Positions 1-12,344 of a DNA stretch of 64,000 bases are shown piece after piece. The stretch is from Sordaria brevicollis (Eukaryota; Ascomycota; Sordariomycetes; Sordariales; Sordariaceae). Under the pieces are notes generated by a model. The model was not told where the DNA came from. It saw only the letters and a list, made by a program, of their open reading frames with translations, and ran no database searches. The translations under genes and the position numbers were made by a program. Positions within the stretch are counted from its first letter, which is position 1. The number at the start of each line of letters is the position of its first letter. Where the stretch lies: contig JAUTDP010000006.1 in the NCBI GenBank assembly GCA_033439795.1, positions 3,410,001-3,474,000 of the forward strand, in the 5' to 3' direction.

Positions 1-330
1 TTTTATTCGTATTAAAAATATCCTTACTAATATTTTAATCTAGGATAATTAATAGTAAATAATTAATACTAAAGTTAACGAGCTTAGCGATTTTAAAGCT
101 ATTTTTAAAGATAAAGATAATATTAATTTTATTTTTTATTTAGAAGGAGAGGACTTTATTAGGGAGAGGGAGAGAAAGCGTATAGTAGTAGAGGAAGCGA
201 TTATAGCGCGATATAGTTACTTTATAAAAACCCAATTAATAGAAAAGCTTTTAGAAGGAGGTTTTATAAAGAGGGAATTAAAAAGGCTTAAGAAAATAGA
301 ATTAATAGTTAAATTAAGGGTATACGAATT

Positions 331-368
<38 letters not shown>

Positions 369-1190
369 TAACCGTTTAATTATAAATAATTAAAACTCTT
401 TATTATTCTTATTAAAATCTTTACTTTTAATAGAAGTAAATTTAATACCTTTAGTATTATTACCCTTACCTTATTTAGTAAATTTAACGCTATTGGTTTC
501 CTCCCCTTTTTCCTCCCCCTTTTCGTCGTCTTAGTAATGAAAGGTAATAATAAAACCTTCCTACTAAAACCTTATAATTTTTAAACGGTCGTCCTACTTC
601 TTTTAGTATTTACTAAAGTTTGTAATATAATAATAAACTTTAATATTAAATTTAATAAAGTTTTCGATAGTTTTATAACTTCGTTTACGAATTTATTTAT
701 AATAGGTATACTTTTCGAAATCTATTAGGCTTAGTCCCTCCTTTACGTTGGGGGATAACGGTATTCGAGGGACGACGAAGTAGTTACGACCTTCTTTAAA
801 TTAGCCCGAATTATAAAAATTATTTATAATATTTAGAAATTATTAATATTACTTTTATTTATTTTAGATATTTTATTTCCTTTATTTATTTATAGATAAT
901 AAAGATATGCTTAATAAGGATTTTGGGCTTCTTGAAGTATAGAACTATAGTGTTGTATTATATTGTAATTAGGGTGGAGAGATAGGGAAAAAAAAAGATA
1001 GGGATAAATTTTGAATAGTTATATTATAATTAGGGTAATTGCTTGAAAGAGGAAGAAAAATTGTACTAGTCCCCTTAGTAAAATAGAATAGATCCCCCCG
1101 AGTATAATATAGTAGAAACGGTTTAGATCGGTTAGCTCCGATTAGAAATAATGCCCCCCGCCTTAACGTATATATATTTATTTGTATAGA
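1..1190. repeat. RIP-mutated AT-rich repeat (left edge)
   Basis: This tract is very rich in TA and AA/TT steps and nearly lacks CA and TG, while CG still occurs. That is the pattern left by repeat-induced point mutation (C to T, preferring CpA). No reading frame survives. A run of TAA triplets lies at about 331-368 just after a purine-rich stretch, which could be the 3' tail of an old element. The composition changes to ordinary genic DNA between about 1160 and 1200. The element class cannot be told from what remains, and the left end is cut by the window. Confidence 0.8.
331..368. repeat. (TAA)n microsatellite
   Basis: About twelve TAA units follow a purine-rich stretch inside the RIP-mutated tract. 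Such tails are common at the 3' ends of LINE-type elements, but nothing else here proves that origin. Confidence 0.75.
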
Positions 1191-2679
1191 ACGCGGGCTG
1201 AGCCAGGCAGTAACCTACCTCTATATGCCAGACTTCAGCAAACTAGGACCACCGGACCTATTGCCTATTTCGCGAGTTTCTACGGTAGTCTCTTTTCCCA
1301 TTCTGCCATCTCGTCTCGACCAGCTGCCAAATCGCCAATTGGCATCAACATTGGCGTGCAGTGGTCCAGCCAACCGGGCCGCGACAAGTGCCAGCTCGAG
1401 GGAGAAAAAGGTACGTATCCTATTCAAGGTGCGGAACGCACGACATGAGTCCACTGAAGCTGCCCCACGATCTGGAGCTGGTGGAACCAAAGGTGTCAAT
1501 TGAGCCAATCAGCGTCCATCAAAGGAGGGACGAAACCAATCAGTACCGTTCGTTACCTGTCGTTACAGCAGTTACAGCAGTCTCGCTGGATCTTTGGGAA
1601 GTGAAAAGGTTGCGAGAATGGGGGAGGTGCAACCTGAGAGAATGGGAAGCAAAAAAAAAAGTTTCCCTTGCGCTTTTGCTGGCTGACGACGGTTGGACTG
1701 TCAGCCAGCTCCCCTCCATTCTCTCGCCTCCTCTTTTTTTGTTCCCTTTTTTTTCCTCTTTCCACATCCCAACCACAACCACCACAACCACCAATCCCTA
1801 ACCCAAGCAAAAAAGACAACGAAGTCGCCCTCACAACCCCACCCAGCATACATTTACTAGCTTCAGTCGAGATTTTTCAAGATGCCTTCGGCCGTCGTTG
1901 AGCTCTAAGCGCCCACTGCGGGTGCCCCCCAAAACAGCACTCGCAGTCCAGCAGCCTCAACGAGAGAGTCCAGATCTCCCCACTATCCCTGCCCTCCCCA
2001 TAACGACACCACTCGACTATCAGAAGCTATCCAGGCTTTTCTCTCCAAAAGAAAAAGGCCTCTTCCCTGCACAGCATCTGCACCCACATACCGCGACCGG
2101 GCAGAGGGACAGGCAGTGTCCCAGTGCAAGACGTGCGTGGACAGCAGAAGTAGGAAGGTCGAGGTTCACAGCATCCATCGGCCCATCCAAACAGCAAAAA
2201 AATCAACTTTATTCAACAGGTCGAAAACAACAAGAATCACTACAAGCCATCACAAAGAAGAAGAACAGATCAACAAAAACAACAAATAGTCCAGACGACG
2301 ACCCTGAAGAGAAGAGGAGCATACAACCCCGTCTTCTCCACTGGCCCACCTGGTGATTCCATACGGGCCACCGATTTCTACCGTCACAAAGTCACTCCAT
2401 CCCCACCTCAAATCCGACCCCGAGTCTCTTCACTTTACGCTGTCCTTGGGATCCGTCCTCGACAGACTCCAACCAACAAAAAAAAGACCCTCGACAGCTA
2501 CTAGCCAACATCCAGTTCTACCCACACGACAATCCCTCTGTCCGCCGACATCTCGATTGGGCAATCCGGATCCCAGAGATCTTCTCGGATCTTAGCTCCG
2601 TGCACGGTTCACCGCCGCTTGCATCATACCAACCAACACCTACAACAGACACCAACCCCCGGTCACCCAATCCCAAGCC
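1191..2679 (+). other. Promoter and probable long 5' leader of the acidic-protein gene
   Basis: There is no convincing coding sequence in this 1.5-kb stretch. A pyrimidine-rich block at about 1715-1800 is followed by AC-rich, unstructured sequence up to the ATG at 2680, as is usual for transcription starts and leaders of highly expressed Neurospora genes. Short reading frames here look like chance or upstream ORFs. The transcription start cannot be placed from sequence alone. Confidence 0.4.
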
Positions 2680-4645
2680 ATGTCTCGGACGACCATCAAA
2701 CTAAAAAACCCGCGGATGCCTATCAAGGCTACCAAGCGAAGGGTTTCCGTCTCCTCCACCTCTTCCTCCTCTCTCGACCTGTCTGACGATGATGGCTATT
2801 CGGCTCTCGAGGACCTGAGCGAGAGCGAAGATGACGAGGATAATGTCCTTGCGGCCGAGGAGGAACATCTCATGACGGCGGTTACTCGCCCACGTCCATT
2901 GGATGCCCCTCGGCCCCAAGTAGTTGCCCAAGAGGAAGACCAAGATGCCGATGAGGAAGATGAAGAGGAAGACGAAGACGACGAACAGAACGAAGACGGT
3001 GACGACGAAGACGACGATGATGACGAGCCCGAGGACGATGACGACATTGCTGCCGACGAAAATGAAAGCTGGGGCGGTCTGTCCGAGCACGAGGACACCA
3101 CATTCATCGAGCAGATCCCCGAACCCTCCATCGAGACCGAGGTCAACGTCGAACGTCGTGTTCGCTTTGCCGGTATTCCAGAGGACGACAGTGACTCGGA
3201 CTCGACAACCACCGAGACCGAGTCCAATGCCGACTTGTTCCCGGATATCTTTGTTGACCGCAACGAACTCGACCCTGCTTTCCGCATCGAGATTGAACGC
3301 GGCAATGAGTCATCCTCGGCCGAGTCTTTCTGGGATTACGACGGAAACCCACAGGAGTACTTTGGAGACTCGGAGGATGAGTCCCCAATGGCCAACAACC
3401 TGATGGGCGGGTCTCTCTTGCCTAATCTGACGGTACCCATTCCGACCATAACGCCAGAACTATCCGACTCTGCTCTGTCCAAAGCTCAGGATGCAGACTA
3501 TGACGACCTTGACGGATACGAGAGTGAGTCCATTGAGGTTGTTCAAGCTTTGTGCAGTGCTAACTTGTTTCACAGCGGACGGCGAAACCACCGAAGAGGA
3601 GGACCCGGAACCCATCATTCGTAAGAAGCAGGCGGCACGTGTTGAGTCGGCACCCATATCCTCAGAGTCCGAGCCTGAAAAGCCATCAAAGGCAGAACGG
3701 GGCAAACCTCGCGTCGGTCGTTTCCAGCTCGATGGCCAAAACAAACCCATTGCTGTCTTCAACCCCTACTCTCGCAAGATCATGATCTTCAAGAAGGACC
3801 ACCAGAAGGAGGAAGAGGAGGACTTGGCACCCGAGGCCACCAACGACGTCCCGGCAGCCGGCTTCGACTACTTTTCTCCCCTGATAACCAACCCTGGTTA
3901 TCTCATGATGGGCGCCCTGGTCTCTGGCAACGGCCTTGGCGACTTTATGGACACAGCACCGTGGGGTCCTGCCGAGGCCTTCTTCCCCGCGGACGACTTT
4001 ATTGCGGACGATAGTGACGACTCCGAACTAGGCATCGCGGAAGTGGACGAAGAGGAGGAGAAGCTCGACATTGATGATTTCTTGCGATTCGATAACAGTG
4101 ATTCGGAAGACGATCAAGAGCTAGAGTTTGACCCGGAGAGCGCCGCCAACTCGCCCAATAAAAAGGATAGCGACAAACAGGACTTGCACCCCTTGCTCAA
4201 TCATCTGACCAGCAACGCGGACGCCGTCGGAGCTTTCCGACGCAACCAGATTCACCAGCAGCTTATCCTCAGCGACCGGGCCACTCAGGAATCGCTTTCG
4301 TTCTCGGGACCTTATTACCACGGCACACTCAGAGGTATCAAAAGCGGCAGTCTGGAGACGGTCACCACACCCATCACGCCGGCCCGCAGGAGGAAGAACA
4401 ACTCCATGGTAGGACTTTCCATTTTCCCCCCTTTATTGCCCCTCGAAGATGTCTTCAACCCTACCCTGTCTCCATGGCGTCAGGAACCCGAGCTTAGACA
4501 AACCACCGCACAGAAGAGGAAGGCTCCCATGTTTGCCGACGCCTCCTTTATTGACGACCCCTCAACAACACACGCCCATAAACGACACCGGAGTAATCTC
4601 AGCACTGTCTCGGAGCTTTCGGTGGATTCGATGCCGATTGTGTAA
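2680..4645 (+). CDS. Acidic, probably nuclear, conserved fungal protein of unknown function
   Basis: Two exons (2680-3523 and 3576-4645) give 637 residues. The intron has GTGAGT, a CTAAC branch point and CACAG, and restores one frame. The N-terminus is basic and Ser-rich. It is followed by a strongly acidic block of Asp/Glu runs at about residues 85-130, then two more acidic patches. The best candidate for a folded segment lies after the intron and includes FNPYSRKIMIF, ITNPGYLMMG and an aromatic stretch around APWGPAEAFFP. Near the C-terminus GTLRGIKSG, TTPITPARRRK and HKRHR look like basic nuclear-localisation signals. No enzymatic motif is visible. Acidic blocks with basic tails suggest a chromatin or transcription role, but this is inference. 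I do not recognise the family. Confidence 0.75.
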
Positions 4646-6123
4646 CGGGACGGATCGAGGATTTACGGGAACGAGTGCGGATTTCGGATACGGACTGGAC
4701 ACGGATTTGGACACCGGTAACGATACCCACTACTATGAACTGCAAAAAAGTGTACGGTACTACACATACCCACGATCCCTCTTCCACCGGGAATGACATC
4801 GTGTGGGCCTGGTTTCAGGCTACGTACGTGGAAGGACGGCATGGCCCGACGGTTGTTGTTTTGTTGTGTTTTGTCCAGACCAGGTTTAAGTCAGATTGCC
4901 CTTGTCGTCCGAAAGGGTTTGGCAACGGCGATGATGATGATGGACGACAACGTCTAGGGCGAACAAACAGCAAGCAGCACCACTCATGTTGGGATCATCC
5001 CTGGCCTCCAGTTGAGCGCAGCGCATTTTGCCTATCTAAGGTAGGCAGTGCAAAGCGTTTTTCTCTGTACGACAGTACGACGACGACGATGGTTTTTTTC
5101 TTTTAACGAACGAACGAACGAACGACTCGACTCGACTTGGTTTCGACTCGATACACCCAACACAGAAGTTAACGGTTTTTCTTTATGTTACATAGCACAC
5201 AAACTTTTTTTTTTTTTGCGAGAATAACACAATTTCCTGAAAGTGATGAAAACACGTGTGGTTTAACTGGGGTGGTGAGGTGGTTTTTTTTTTTTTGAGG
5301 AAAATGTTTAGGGTCATTTGCTTTTGATGATGTTTATGAAAAAGGTAGAGGAGGTATTTGTTTCCTGGGTGGGTCGGTGGGTGGGTGGGTGGGCGGATGT
5401 TTGATGTTATCCGTATTTTCTTCTTCTCTGTACTTCGTTGTCTCTTCACTTCGTTGTCTCTCATACACGCTGCGGTAAATAAAAAGGGACTGGGCTGGGG
5501 CGAAAGATGGTGTGCGGTAGACAAAAACTTTTTATTTTGTCAATTGGCATGAGTGGACTATGAAAAGGACTGGTGTGGTTTAAGGTAGAGGTTTAGGTAC
5601 ACAAAAGGCACTACACAAAAAGCCATGGGTAGAAGGACTGGATGGTATGTTTTCTCTGGGAAGTCTTTCTCTTTCTCTCATTTTCCTGCCTCCGAGATAC
5701 CATTTTGTTACGGTGTTGTTCTCGTCGTCTCCTATCGTGGCTCGTGGTAGTAGGAGCGAGGGGACTGGGCGAACGGCGCGTCGAACTGACGGACTGATGG
5801 ATGGGCGGCTTGAGTCGCTGGAACGGACGAACCAACTCGGTCGGGTAGCGATTATACACTGTTGTTTTCGTGGAATTAAGTCGAGTTGAATGATATCCTT
5901 TCCCCTCTCAACCCCTTCCCAACCCCTCCACCCCCTCCACGTCATCCTCTCTTTCTCCCTCGACATTCGTAGAGGTACACGGGCGCTTTTTTCTTTTCCA
6001 AGGACAAGGAGGATGACATTGGACTGCCTGGTGTAGCTATGTCAGTATCAGGGTTTAGTACAGACTACAGGGTGGGTAGCTATTGAAGAATGGTAAGGTA
6101 TTGGAGCTTACATCAAAAGCAGA

Positions 6124-6175
6124 TGTAGGTAGGTGTAGGTAGGTGTAGGTAGGTGTAGGTAGGTGTAGGTAGGTG
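6124..6175. repeat. 10-bp minisatellite, about five units
   Basis: The unit GTAGGTAGGT is repeated about five times without visible divergence. It is likely length-polymorphic. Confidence 0.9.
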
Positions 6176-6660
6176 TGGAATCAGAAACACTCAAAGGGTT
6201 TCTCATTCCATTTGTACCAATCGTATCCGACGCCTGAGAGAGCGAAAGTGGTGGATTTGAAGGGGGCGCGGATTGGGCGGATCGGATGGGTGAGTTGCGG
6301 GAGTTGGGGGAAGGTTGGGTCGGGTCGGGTTTGGGAGGGGCCGTGGGGTTTTGTGTCCATTTTGGCTTTTGGTGTTGTGGTGTTGTGGTATAAGGGTCTG
6401 GATAAACTGGGGAGGGTTGGAGATGTTCGTTGAGTTGACGGAGGTATGGCTTGATGGCTTGAGGTAGAGTTGTTTAGGATGTAAGAGGTAGAGTTCTTGA
6501 GGATGTGGAAGAGGTAGAGGTAGGTAGGAGAGGACTGGAGGTAAGAAGGCATGGTGGGCATGATTGGGTTCTTGTATGATGATCGAGTTTACCCCTCAGG
6601 GATGTCAAAGAACTCATCTCATGCTCGTGATGGGATCATGGTGGGCAAACGAGCAATATT

Positions 6661-6681
6661 GGGGGGGGGGGGGGGGGGGGG
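6661..6681. repeat. Poly-G run of 21
   Basis: An uninterrupted G homopolymer. It is a potential G-quadruplex and a likely site of sequencing or assembly length error. Confidence 0.9.
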
Positions 6682-8173
6682 ATTGAAGCACAATGGCAAG
6701 AACGCCAAAACGTCTAGAAGGCGTCTTTACCGACGGGAGTCTTGAGGGTTCGGTGCAAACCGTTCGGGCTCAAGTACCCACGGTTAGCCGATTTGGTTTG
6801 AGGTGAAGGGAGTGAGTGGTGAAATGTGGTGGAGGAAAAGGCGGCTGAGAACAATGTTTGTTTCGGGTGGTGGAACAATGTGAAGCGATTCATGGGAAGT
6901 CTGTCTAGGGCTGGCCGTGGGATCAAGGGATTGAGACATGGACCGCGGGAAAGCCACGTGCATCCCTTGCTTTCTTGACGAGATTGCTTATCCGCATTCC
7001 AATGTCAGACTTTCTCGAACGACGATTGAGAGCTCCTGTTGGGGTTATAATCTGAGTACTCAAGTCTTGATCTGGATAAGGGGTTGGTTCTTCATCTCTT
7101 CATCATTGTCGCCAACTTCCGCTTTCCCGCTCCATTCGAAGCATTCTACCACCCACCTGCATTCACGATGGCCCGCATACTCGAAACCTTCTTTTGCCCG
7201 CTCTTCACGCCTCTTTGGCAATTCCGATCTCAATTGCTATGGAAATTCGTTCGCTTTCTCCTCCCGCTGCGAAGTTCAATAGCGTTAGCGGGCTGGCGAT
7301 GCACCGCCTCCACTGCCGGTCCGGGTTGCATCACCGGTAGATGGTCGGTGGCCACTCTGCGATAATCCGACCATTACACTCGATATGACCAATTTGGAGT
7401 ACCAACATCTTGAAAACAACACTGAAATTCTTTGAAAGGGTCTTTGGCCAGTGTTCAGATGGATGAAAGGGGGAAAATCTTTCCCGGCAAGAGAGCAGCT
7501 CGTCGCCCTTCTTCTCAGTCCACTGTCCCGGACGGGAGTCAACCATTGACGAGGCAACTGTGGTGCCTGGCAAAGTTCGACTGCATTTGAGTGGGATCAT
7601 GGGTTCCCTCACTGTAGTCCAAAGAACAAAAGAGGAAGATGGCTGGGGGAAAGCTTCTGGAACATCCTTTGCCTTTTACATGGAGATGTATGACCCGGGT
7701 GTTTTGGCCAGCCATACTTACATTCATGTTTGGCACCCACATACTGCAATGCCCATGTGGCATGTTTCTAGTCCCAAATCATGTTTCCCTGGTGCCTTAG
7801 TGGTATGAATAGCGCATGGAGATGCAGTCATTGCCCCCCTTGGTAGTGACCACCACGCTGGGAATGCATATGATATGGAAAGTTGAATCTTTGGGTTACC
7901 TCTAAGAAAGGTTGCCAGAAGGGCAATCGTGCAGCCCACAAAATTGGTATTTTATTCGAGTTTTTTGTGGCCGAGGTTTCTCGAGCTGTTCTTCTTAAAC
8001 CCTCAACCAATCTCTCAACTTCAACTTATTTGGTTCACCTCTTCATCCACATCGAACACTCCTATCTTCCATCTTTGACAACTTCACCGGTCATCAAGAC
8101 AAGCAAGCACCCACCGTGACCCACGGCACCAATCACTTTCTTCATCTTCCTCAACGACAACAAAACAGTACCT

Positions 8174-8329
8174 GTAAGTCCACGACCGTTCTCCCCAACC
8201 CAACCACCACCCTGCCTCCCGACCGTATATCCCCCCTCCAGCAACAAATTCCATCTCCATCCCCATCTCCATCTCTCACCATCCATCCATCCTACCTAAA
8301 CCAAGCTAACCCAACCCCCAACCTCACAG
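8174..8329 (+). other. Probable 5'-UTR intron
   Basis: GTAAGT at 8174, a GCTAAC branch point at about 8304 and CACAG ending at 8329 form a good fungal intron just upstream of the ATG at 8356. It supports transcription of the following gene on the plus strand and the choice of that ATG. Confidence 0.55.
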
Positions 8330-8355
8330 CCCGAGATCGACATCGAATCATCAAA

Positions 8356-9247
8356 ATGCCCCCAGCCAACACCACAGGCACCATGCCACCCATAAACACC
8401 ACCACCACCACCACCACCAATACCACCACCCCCCTCAACCACCAGAACACCACAAAATGCCACCCCTCCCACCTCCCCCCCTCCTTCTCCCCCCGCCCAG
8501 CCTCGGCCTCCCCTCCTCCCTATCCCCCAGCAAATCCCTCACCCTCCCCCTCGGCCTAACCTACTTCGCCATGCCAAACTTTAACGAATCTTTCGTCGGT
8601 ATGTCCGCCTGCTGCGCTCCCAACGAACTGCACATCGCGGGGGAGGGCGAGTTTGAGGGGTGTGTTTTGTGGTGTTTGGTTCCGGAGTCGGGGGTTGTGG
8701 GGGGGTATCGGGGGCAGAACCAGGGGCAGGGGCAGGGAGGGCAGCAGGGAGGGCAGCAGGGGGGGCAGACATTGGGGGATCGGATTAAGGGTGAGGTAGA
8801 GGGGAGGGTGCGGAATGAAACTGCTGATGTTGTGGAAAAGGTGTTGGGGGGACGGGGGGTGAGGATTCCTGGGGTTGGACATGGGCATGGGCATGGAGGG
8901 CATGGAGGGCATGGACATGGCCATGGGCACGGCCACGGGGAGAATGGAAACCAGGGACAGGTTGACGTGCAGCAGGCGATGAAGGCGTGCGTCATGGACA
9001 AGGGGGGTTTTATTCTGATTTTGATTTCCTTGTGGATAAGACGAAGAAGATGGGGGATAAGGTTGATGAGGTTTTGGGGGTGAGTAAGACGAGTGGTGCT
9101 GCTCCTGGTCCTTCGAAGACGACGGCTCCGGCTAGTAAGGGTGCGGCTCCTGCTAGTAAGAGTGCGGGTAGTAGGACGACAACGAAGGGGATGACGTTGC
9201 TTGGACTGGGGATGGGGGTGATGTTGGGGGTTGGGTTGTTTCTGTGA
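8356..9247 (+). CDS. Probable GPI-anchored Cys/His-Gly-rich surface protein (frame interrupted twice)
   Basis: Three consecutive frames together look like one cell-surface protein. Frame one from ATG 8356 (MPPANTTGT, then Thr/Asn repeats) runs to a stop at 8559. A second frame from at least 8457 carries TYFAMPNFNESFVGMSACC and CVLWCLVPE, a Cys pattern I associate with small fungal GPI proteins, then Gln/Gly repeats and a Gly-His block (about 8878-8940) that could bind metal. A third frame to the stop at 9247 has an Ala/Ser/Thr/Lys stalk and a hydrophobic end (GMTLLGLGMGVMLGVGLFL), a typical GPI-attachment signal. There is no GT before 8599, so the first break is not an intron. Both breaks lie near C or G homopolymers (about 8480 and 9002-9007), so sequencing error is as likely as real mutation. 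A classical signal peptide is not obvious. Confidence 0.5.
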
Positions 9248-10270
9248 AGGAGGGAGGGCGGTTGGATACGTCTGCGGTTACAGGCTCTATGGGACTGAAG
9301 GAGGATGATCAAGTTGGAAGGTTGGGCTGTTGATGTCGATGTCGCCTCTGGACCGTCCGTGTTTGTGGGTGTCACTATCTAGAGGTACATGTAGATGACT
9401 GCCCAACCACTTGGACAAGTCATCCCTGGATCCTGCTTCGAGGCAATCAAGGAAGCGAATACCCGGCATACAGTGGTGAATGGGATTAGATCAGGAATAC
9501 ACGCACCATTACACGTTATGTAGTTAATCATGTTTTGCTCTTCATATCCCCGGTTGTAACTGTTCCTCTACCGTGCGTGACCTCCAATGCTTTGGACAAG
9601 AACACACAACAACTTCGTGAAATCGTGAGAGAGAAATGTATAAGTGCTAGCACCCACCACTAAATACTTAGCCTACAGCGGGTAACCACTAACAGCCCCA
9701 CCGTCCACTTTCCCGAATCTGGTCAAGGTCTTGGCTCGTCTTGGAGTCCGGAAACAACTAACCACCAAGAGCCAACGACCAAAACCTCATTGGAAACATC
9801 TACCACACCCAGAGCACTATTCGTTGCTTTAATATACCCAGTTGAGATTCCACAAAAGACGACCCCTCTATAACATCAAGTCCACCCAGCGTGAGCGAGT
9901 CTCGTCCCCATCTTCCTTCATATTAACTTACAATCCTCGACGAGGGCGGTTAGTGATGAAATACCTCTACCCCCAGTTCTACCATAGATGGCGAGGGTTG
10001 ACAGTTGGGATGGGTGATACAATCTAGTTGTGTTGACGGGCAAGCAGGAGCGGCACCTTCGGAGTGTTACAGTATCTAGGTCCGCTAGGATGACGATGTT
10101 GAAAATTAGCGCCGATGCCTTGGGACTCTTTTTCTGAGGTGCTTGCGACAGCTTCGGCACCTGTTTCACCTTTTCCAGGGAGCTAGTGGTGCTCAGCATA
10201 CGGACAGCAGCGATCGACGCGGCTGAGCCCTCTTGGGGGAGCTTGGCCAGGTGTTTGCCGGCACTCAGTG
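9248..10270. other. Intergenic, no gene seen
   Basis: This is the 3' flank of the GPI-protein gene and AT-balanced unique sequence. A copy of the short motif CTAGAGGTA lies at 9379. A minus-strand reading frame across 9918-10331 has some coding-like content but no supporting start or splice context. Confidence 0.35.
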
Positions 10271-10663
10271 TCACCAGGGAGCGCTTGGCAAGCGGCGACG
10301 AGTACGCCAAACCTGAGTTGAAGGACTGCATTGCGTTCTGTGGTGTTGCGATTCCTGACTCTGACTCGATCCTGAAGCCGGAATGTCGGATGGGGTAAAT
10401 AGGCGATAAGGACGAGGTGAATAACCGGTGAGGGATTGTAGTGTGGAGGAGAACGGGGGGGATTGCGCATCGAGGTGGTTATGCCGTTTCGTTGCAGGAT
10501 TGCAAATCATAGACAACGCGGCGAATTCGAGATTGGGTCGTGGTGGTGTCATGCCCATGACCATGACCGTGTCGTTATTTGGGGTTGGGAGTGAGGTTTG
10601 GGCGTTATTCAGTTCAGTTGTTTGTTGGGATATTAGTTTCAGATCATCAACCCCGTTATCCAA
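10271..10663 (-). CDS. Doubtful small hypothetical protein
   Basis: A 130-codon minus-strand frame beginning MDNGVDDLKL contains the Pro/Arg-rich phrases MTPPRPNLEFA and TGYSPRPYRLFTPSD. In a neighbouring frame a second stretch (10331 to 9918) continues with Ser/Ala/Lys-rich sequence. The two could be exons of one gene, but I see no clean splice pair joining them and no recognisable domain. It lies just downstream of the seven-TM gene on the same strand, so it could also be part of that transcript's 3' region. Confidence 0.2.
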   Translation of the reverse strand: MDNGVDDLKLISQQTTELNNAQTSLPTPNNDTVMVMGMTPPRPNLEFAALSMICNPATKRHNHLDAQSPPFSSTLQSLTGYSPRPYRLFTPSDIPASGSSQSQESQHHRTQCSPSTQVWRTRRRLPSAPW

Positions 10664-10680
10664 AAAGATCCATCCATCAT

Positions 10681-12344
10681 CTACATCAAATCCCTTCCAT
10701 ACATAACCGCCCCCAGCTTATCATCTCCCATGTACATTATATCCATCTGCTGAACCGTCGCGTATGTTCCTGGTGGGGAAGCAATGTCCCTGTCATACTC
10801 CTCCTCAAGCTTTTCTTCGACGGTAGGTAGCGTCGGTCGTTTCAGCATGGCAAACGTATCTGATGTCTCAGACGGGGATCGAATCGGCCACGTCCTTCGT
10901 TTCTCAGATTGGTCCGTGGGACTAACGAGTTTGTGCCATTTGGGATGTTGGGAGCTGTACCGTTGCAGGACGTTGACTAGACGCATTATTATTAGCATTA
11001 TCACCACCCTCTATGAGAAACCAAACCAAAGCAGACGGCATCATGGCAGTGTCACTCACCAAGACAAATAGCAAAAAACTGCACAAACAACGGCATCATA
11101 GCCACCAAAGCCAGAATCTGTCCAAACCCCCACTCATTCTCCGCGTACGACTCCCCCGCCAGTCCAGCCGTGCGCGTCCTCAGATGGATGAAATAAAACA
11201 GCGCAGTCCACATGACGCCGAAGCTAGCGGCGACCAGTAATCCACCCAGGGCATGAATCACAGAGGCGATCCTGTAGTCCTGCAACACAGCCGAGTCCCG
11301 CTCCCGCAGCAGGTGAATCAGAAAGATGACGAACCCCCAAGCGCAGGTGATCCCCGCCACGACCCAGGGCGTGACGTTAAGCAGGTGCTCGATGTGGTGC
11401 GTGGACCGGCAATCCCGTTTCAGGCAGAACTCTTCAAAGTAGGATAGGTGCTTTTCGAGCTGAAAGAAAGTGAAGCTGGTGATGGCCATGAAGATGAAGA
11501 GGATCAGGATGCTCAGAAAGGTAAGCGCTGGGTACTTTCGCCGGCCGGGGAACCATGGGTAGAGGCAGATGAGGACGGCAACGGAGATTAGGACGCCGAG
11601 GAAGCTGAAGTAGCCGGAGTAAACGGAGCCTTGGCCCTTGTTGACGACGTTGAGGGCGAGGGCCGCGATGTCGAGGGCGAAGGTGAAGATGTAGGTTGAT
11701 ATCCAAAAGGCCTCGAGACACTGGTCGACCGCTTTGCGGAGGGTGGATGGAGGCGGCAGGCCGGCGCTTTCGGGATGTCGTCGGGAATGAACCCGGTCTC
11801 GGATGTAGAAGGTGACGTGGGCTATCAGAAAGATAGATGTGACGGCGGCTTGGAGGAGGTAGACAATGTAGACCTGTAACCATGCGTGTTTAGTGTCAGT
11901 GATGAGTACATGTAAACGAGCTCATGCCCAACTTACACCAATTCCCGACAGATCAGGATTGCCTTCCCATTGCAAGTTGTTGCAAAAGTCAATGTGACAC
12001 TCTTGAGAGTCTCTCAAGGTTTCCAGAAGCGATAGAGAACCATTCGGATCCGACTTTTGTTGATGGACGAACCAGTCGATCGCTTGGCCGTAAGTAACAT
12101 TGGAGACATCTATCGTGGTAGGCGCGCAATCCTGAAGCAACGAGTAGACACCCATAAACGGTATGGCAGGAAGATATCCATCGGCGTCGGATATGGCGTG
12201 TTGGTTACCGGCGAGCACCCTTGACGCTGTTTCGCAGTTGTTCTCGACATTGAGACTGCTCAAAGTGAGGTTGCGAAGGACTTTCGGGAGCCCACGTGTT
12301 TCGGGGTTGGCGAGCAGATCAGCCAAGCCCTGTAGGGAGGACAT
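10681..12344 (-). CDS. Seven-transmembrane receptor-like protein
   Basis: Three exons on the minus strand: 12344-11937, 11873-11056 and 11008-10681 (517 residues as modelled). Intron 1 (GTAAGT..TTACAG) is clear. At intron 2 the strong GTGAGT donor at 11059 breaks the frame with every nearby acceptor, while GTGACA at 11055 with the AG at 11010-11009 keeps it, so this junction needs a transcript. The first about 136 residues hold Cys and N-glycosylation sites (NLTLSS, NVTYG) and would face outside. Exon 2 has six or seven hydrophobic helices, for example IVYLLQAAVTSIFLIAHVTF and WVVAGITCAWGFVIFLI. The last exon is a hydrophilic Ser/Pro/acidic tail. This layout suggests a fungal GPCR-like protein, but no ligand or named class is recognisable. 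The ATG at 12344 starts MSSLQGLADLL. A 5'-UTR intron near 12448-12385 is possible. Confidence 0.6.

Larger units (their letters stand above)
4646..8173. other. Intergenic, simple-repeat-rich, no convincing gene
   Basis: It starts with the 3' flank of the acidic-protein gene. Simple repeats include (CGAA)n at 5105-5125, a GTGG-type run at 5367-5394, a 10-bp minisatellite at 6124-6175 and 21 consecutive G at 6661-6681. A minus-strand reading frame of 126 codons at 6181-6561 is Pro/Ser/Thr-rich and overlaps the repeats; I do not accept it as a gene without transcript evidence. Other frames are short and lack coding character. Confidence 0.5.

Noticed and set aside
1898..2356. 152-codon frame in the leader of the acidic-protein gene
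   Set aside because: It begins without ATG, has random composition and lies in leader-type sequence.
6181..6561. 126-codon minus-strand frame ending YDWYKWNEKPFECF
   Set aside because: Pro/Ser/Thr low complexity, overlaps simple repeats, no homologue recognised and no splice context; possible but unsupported.
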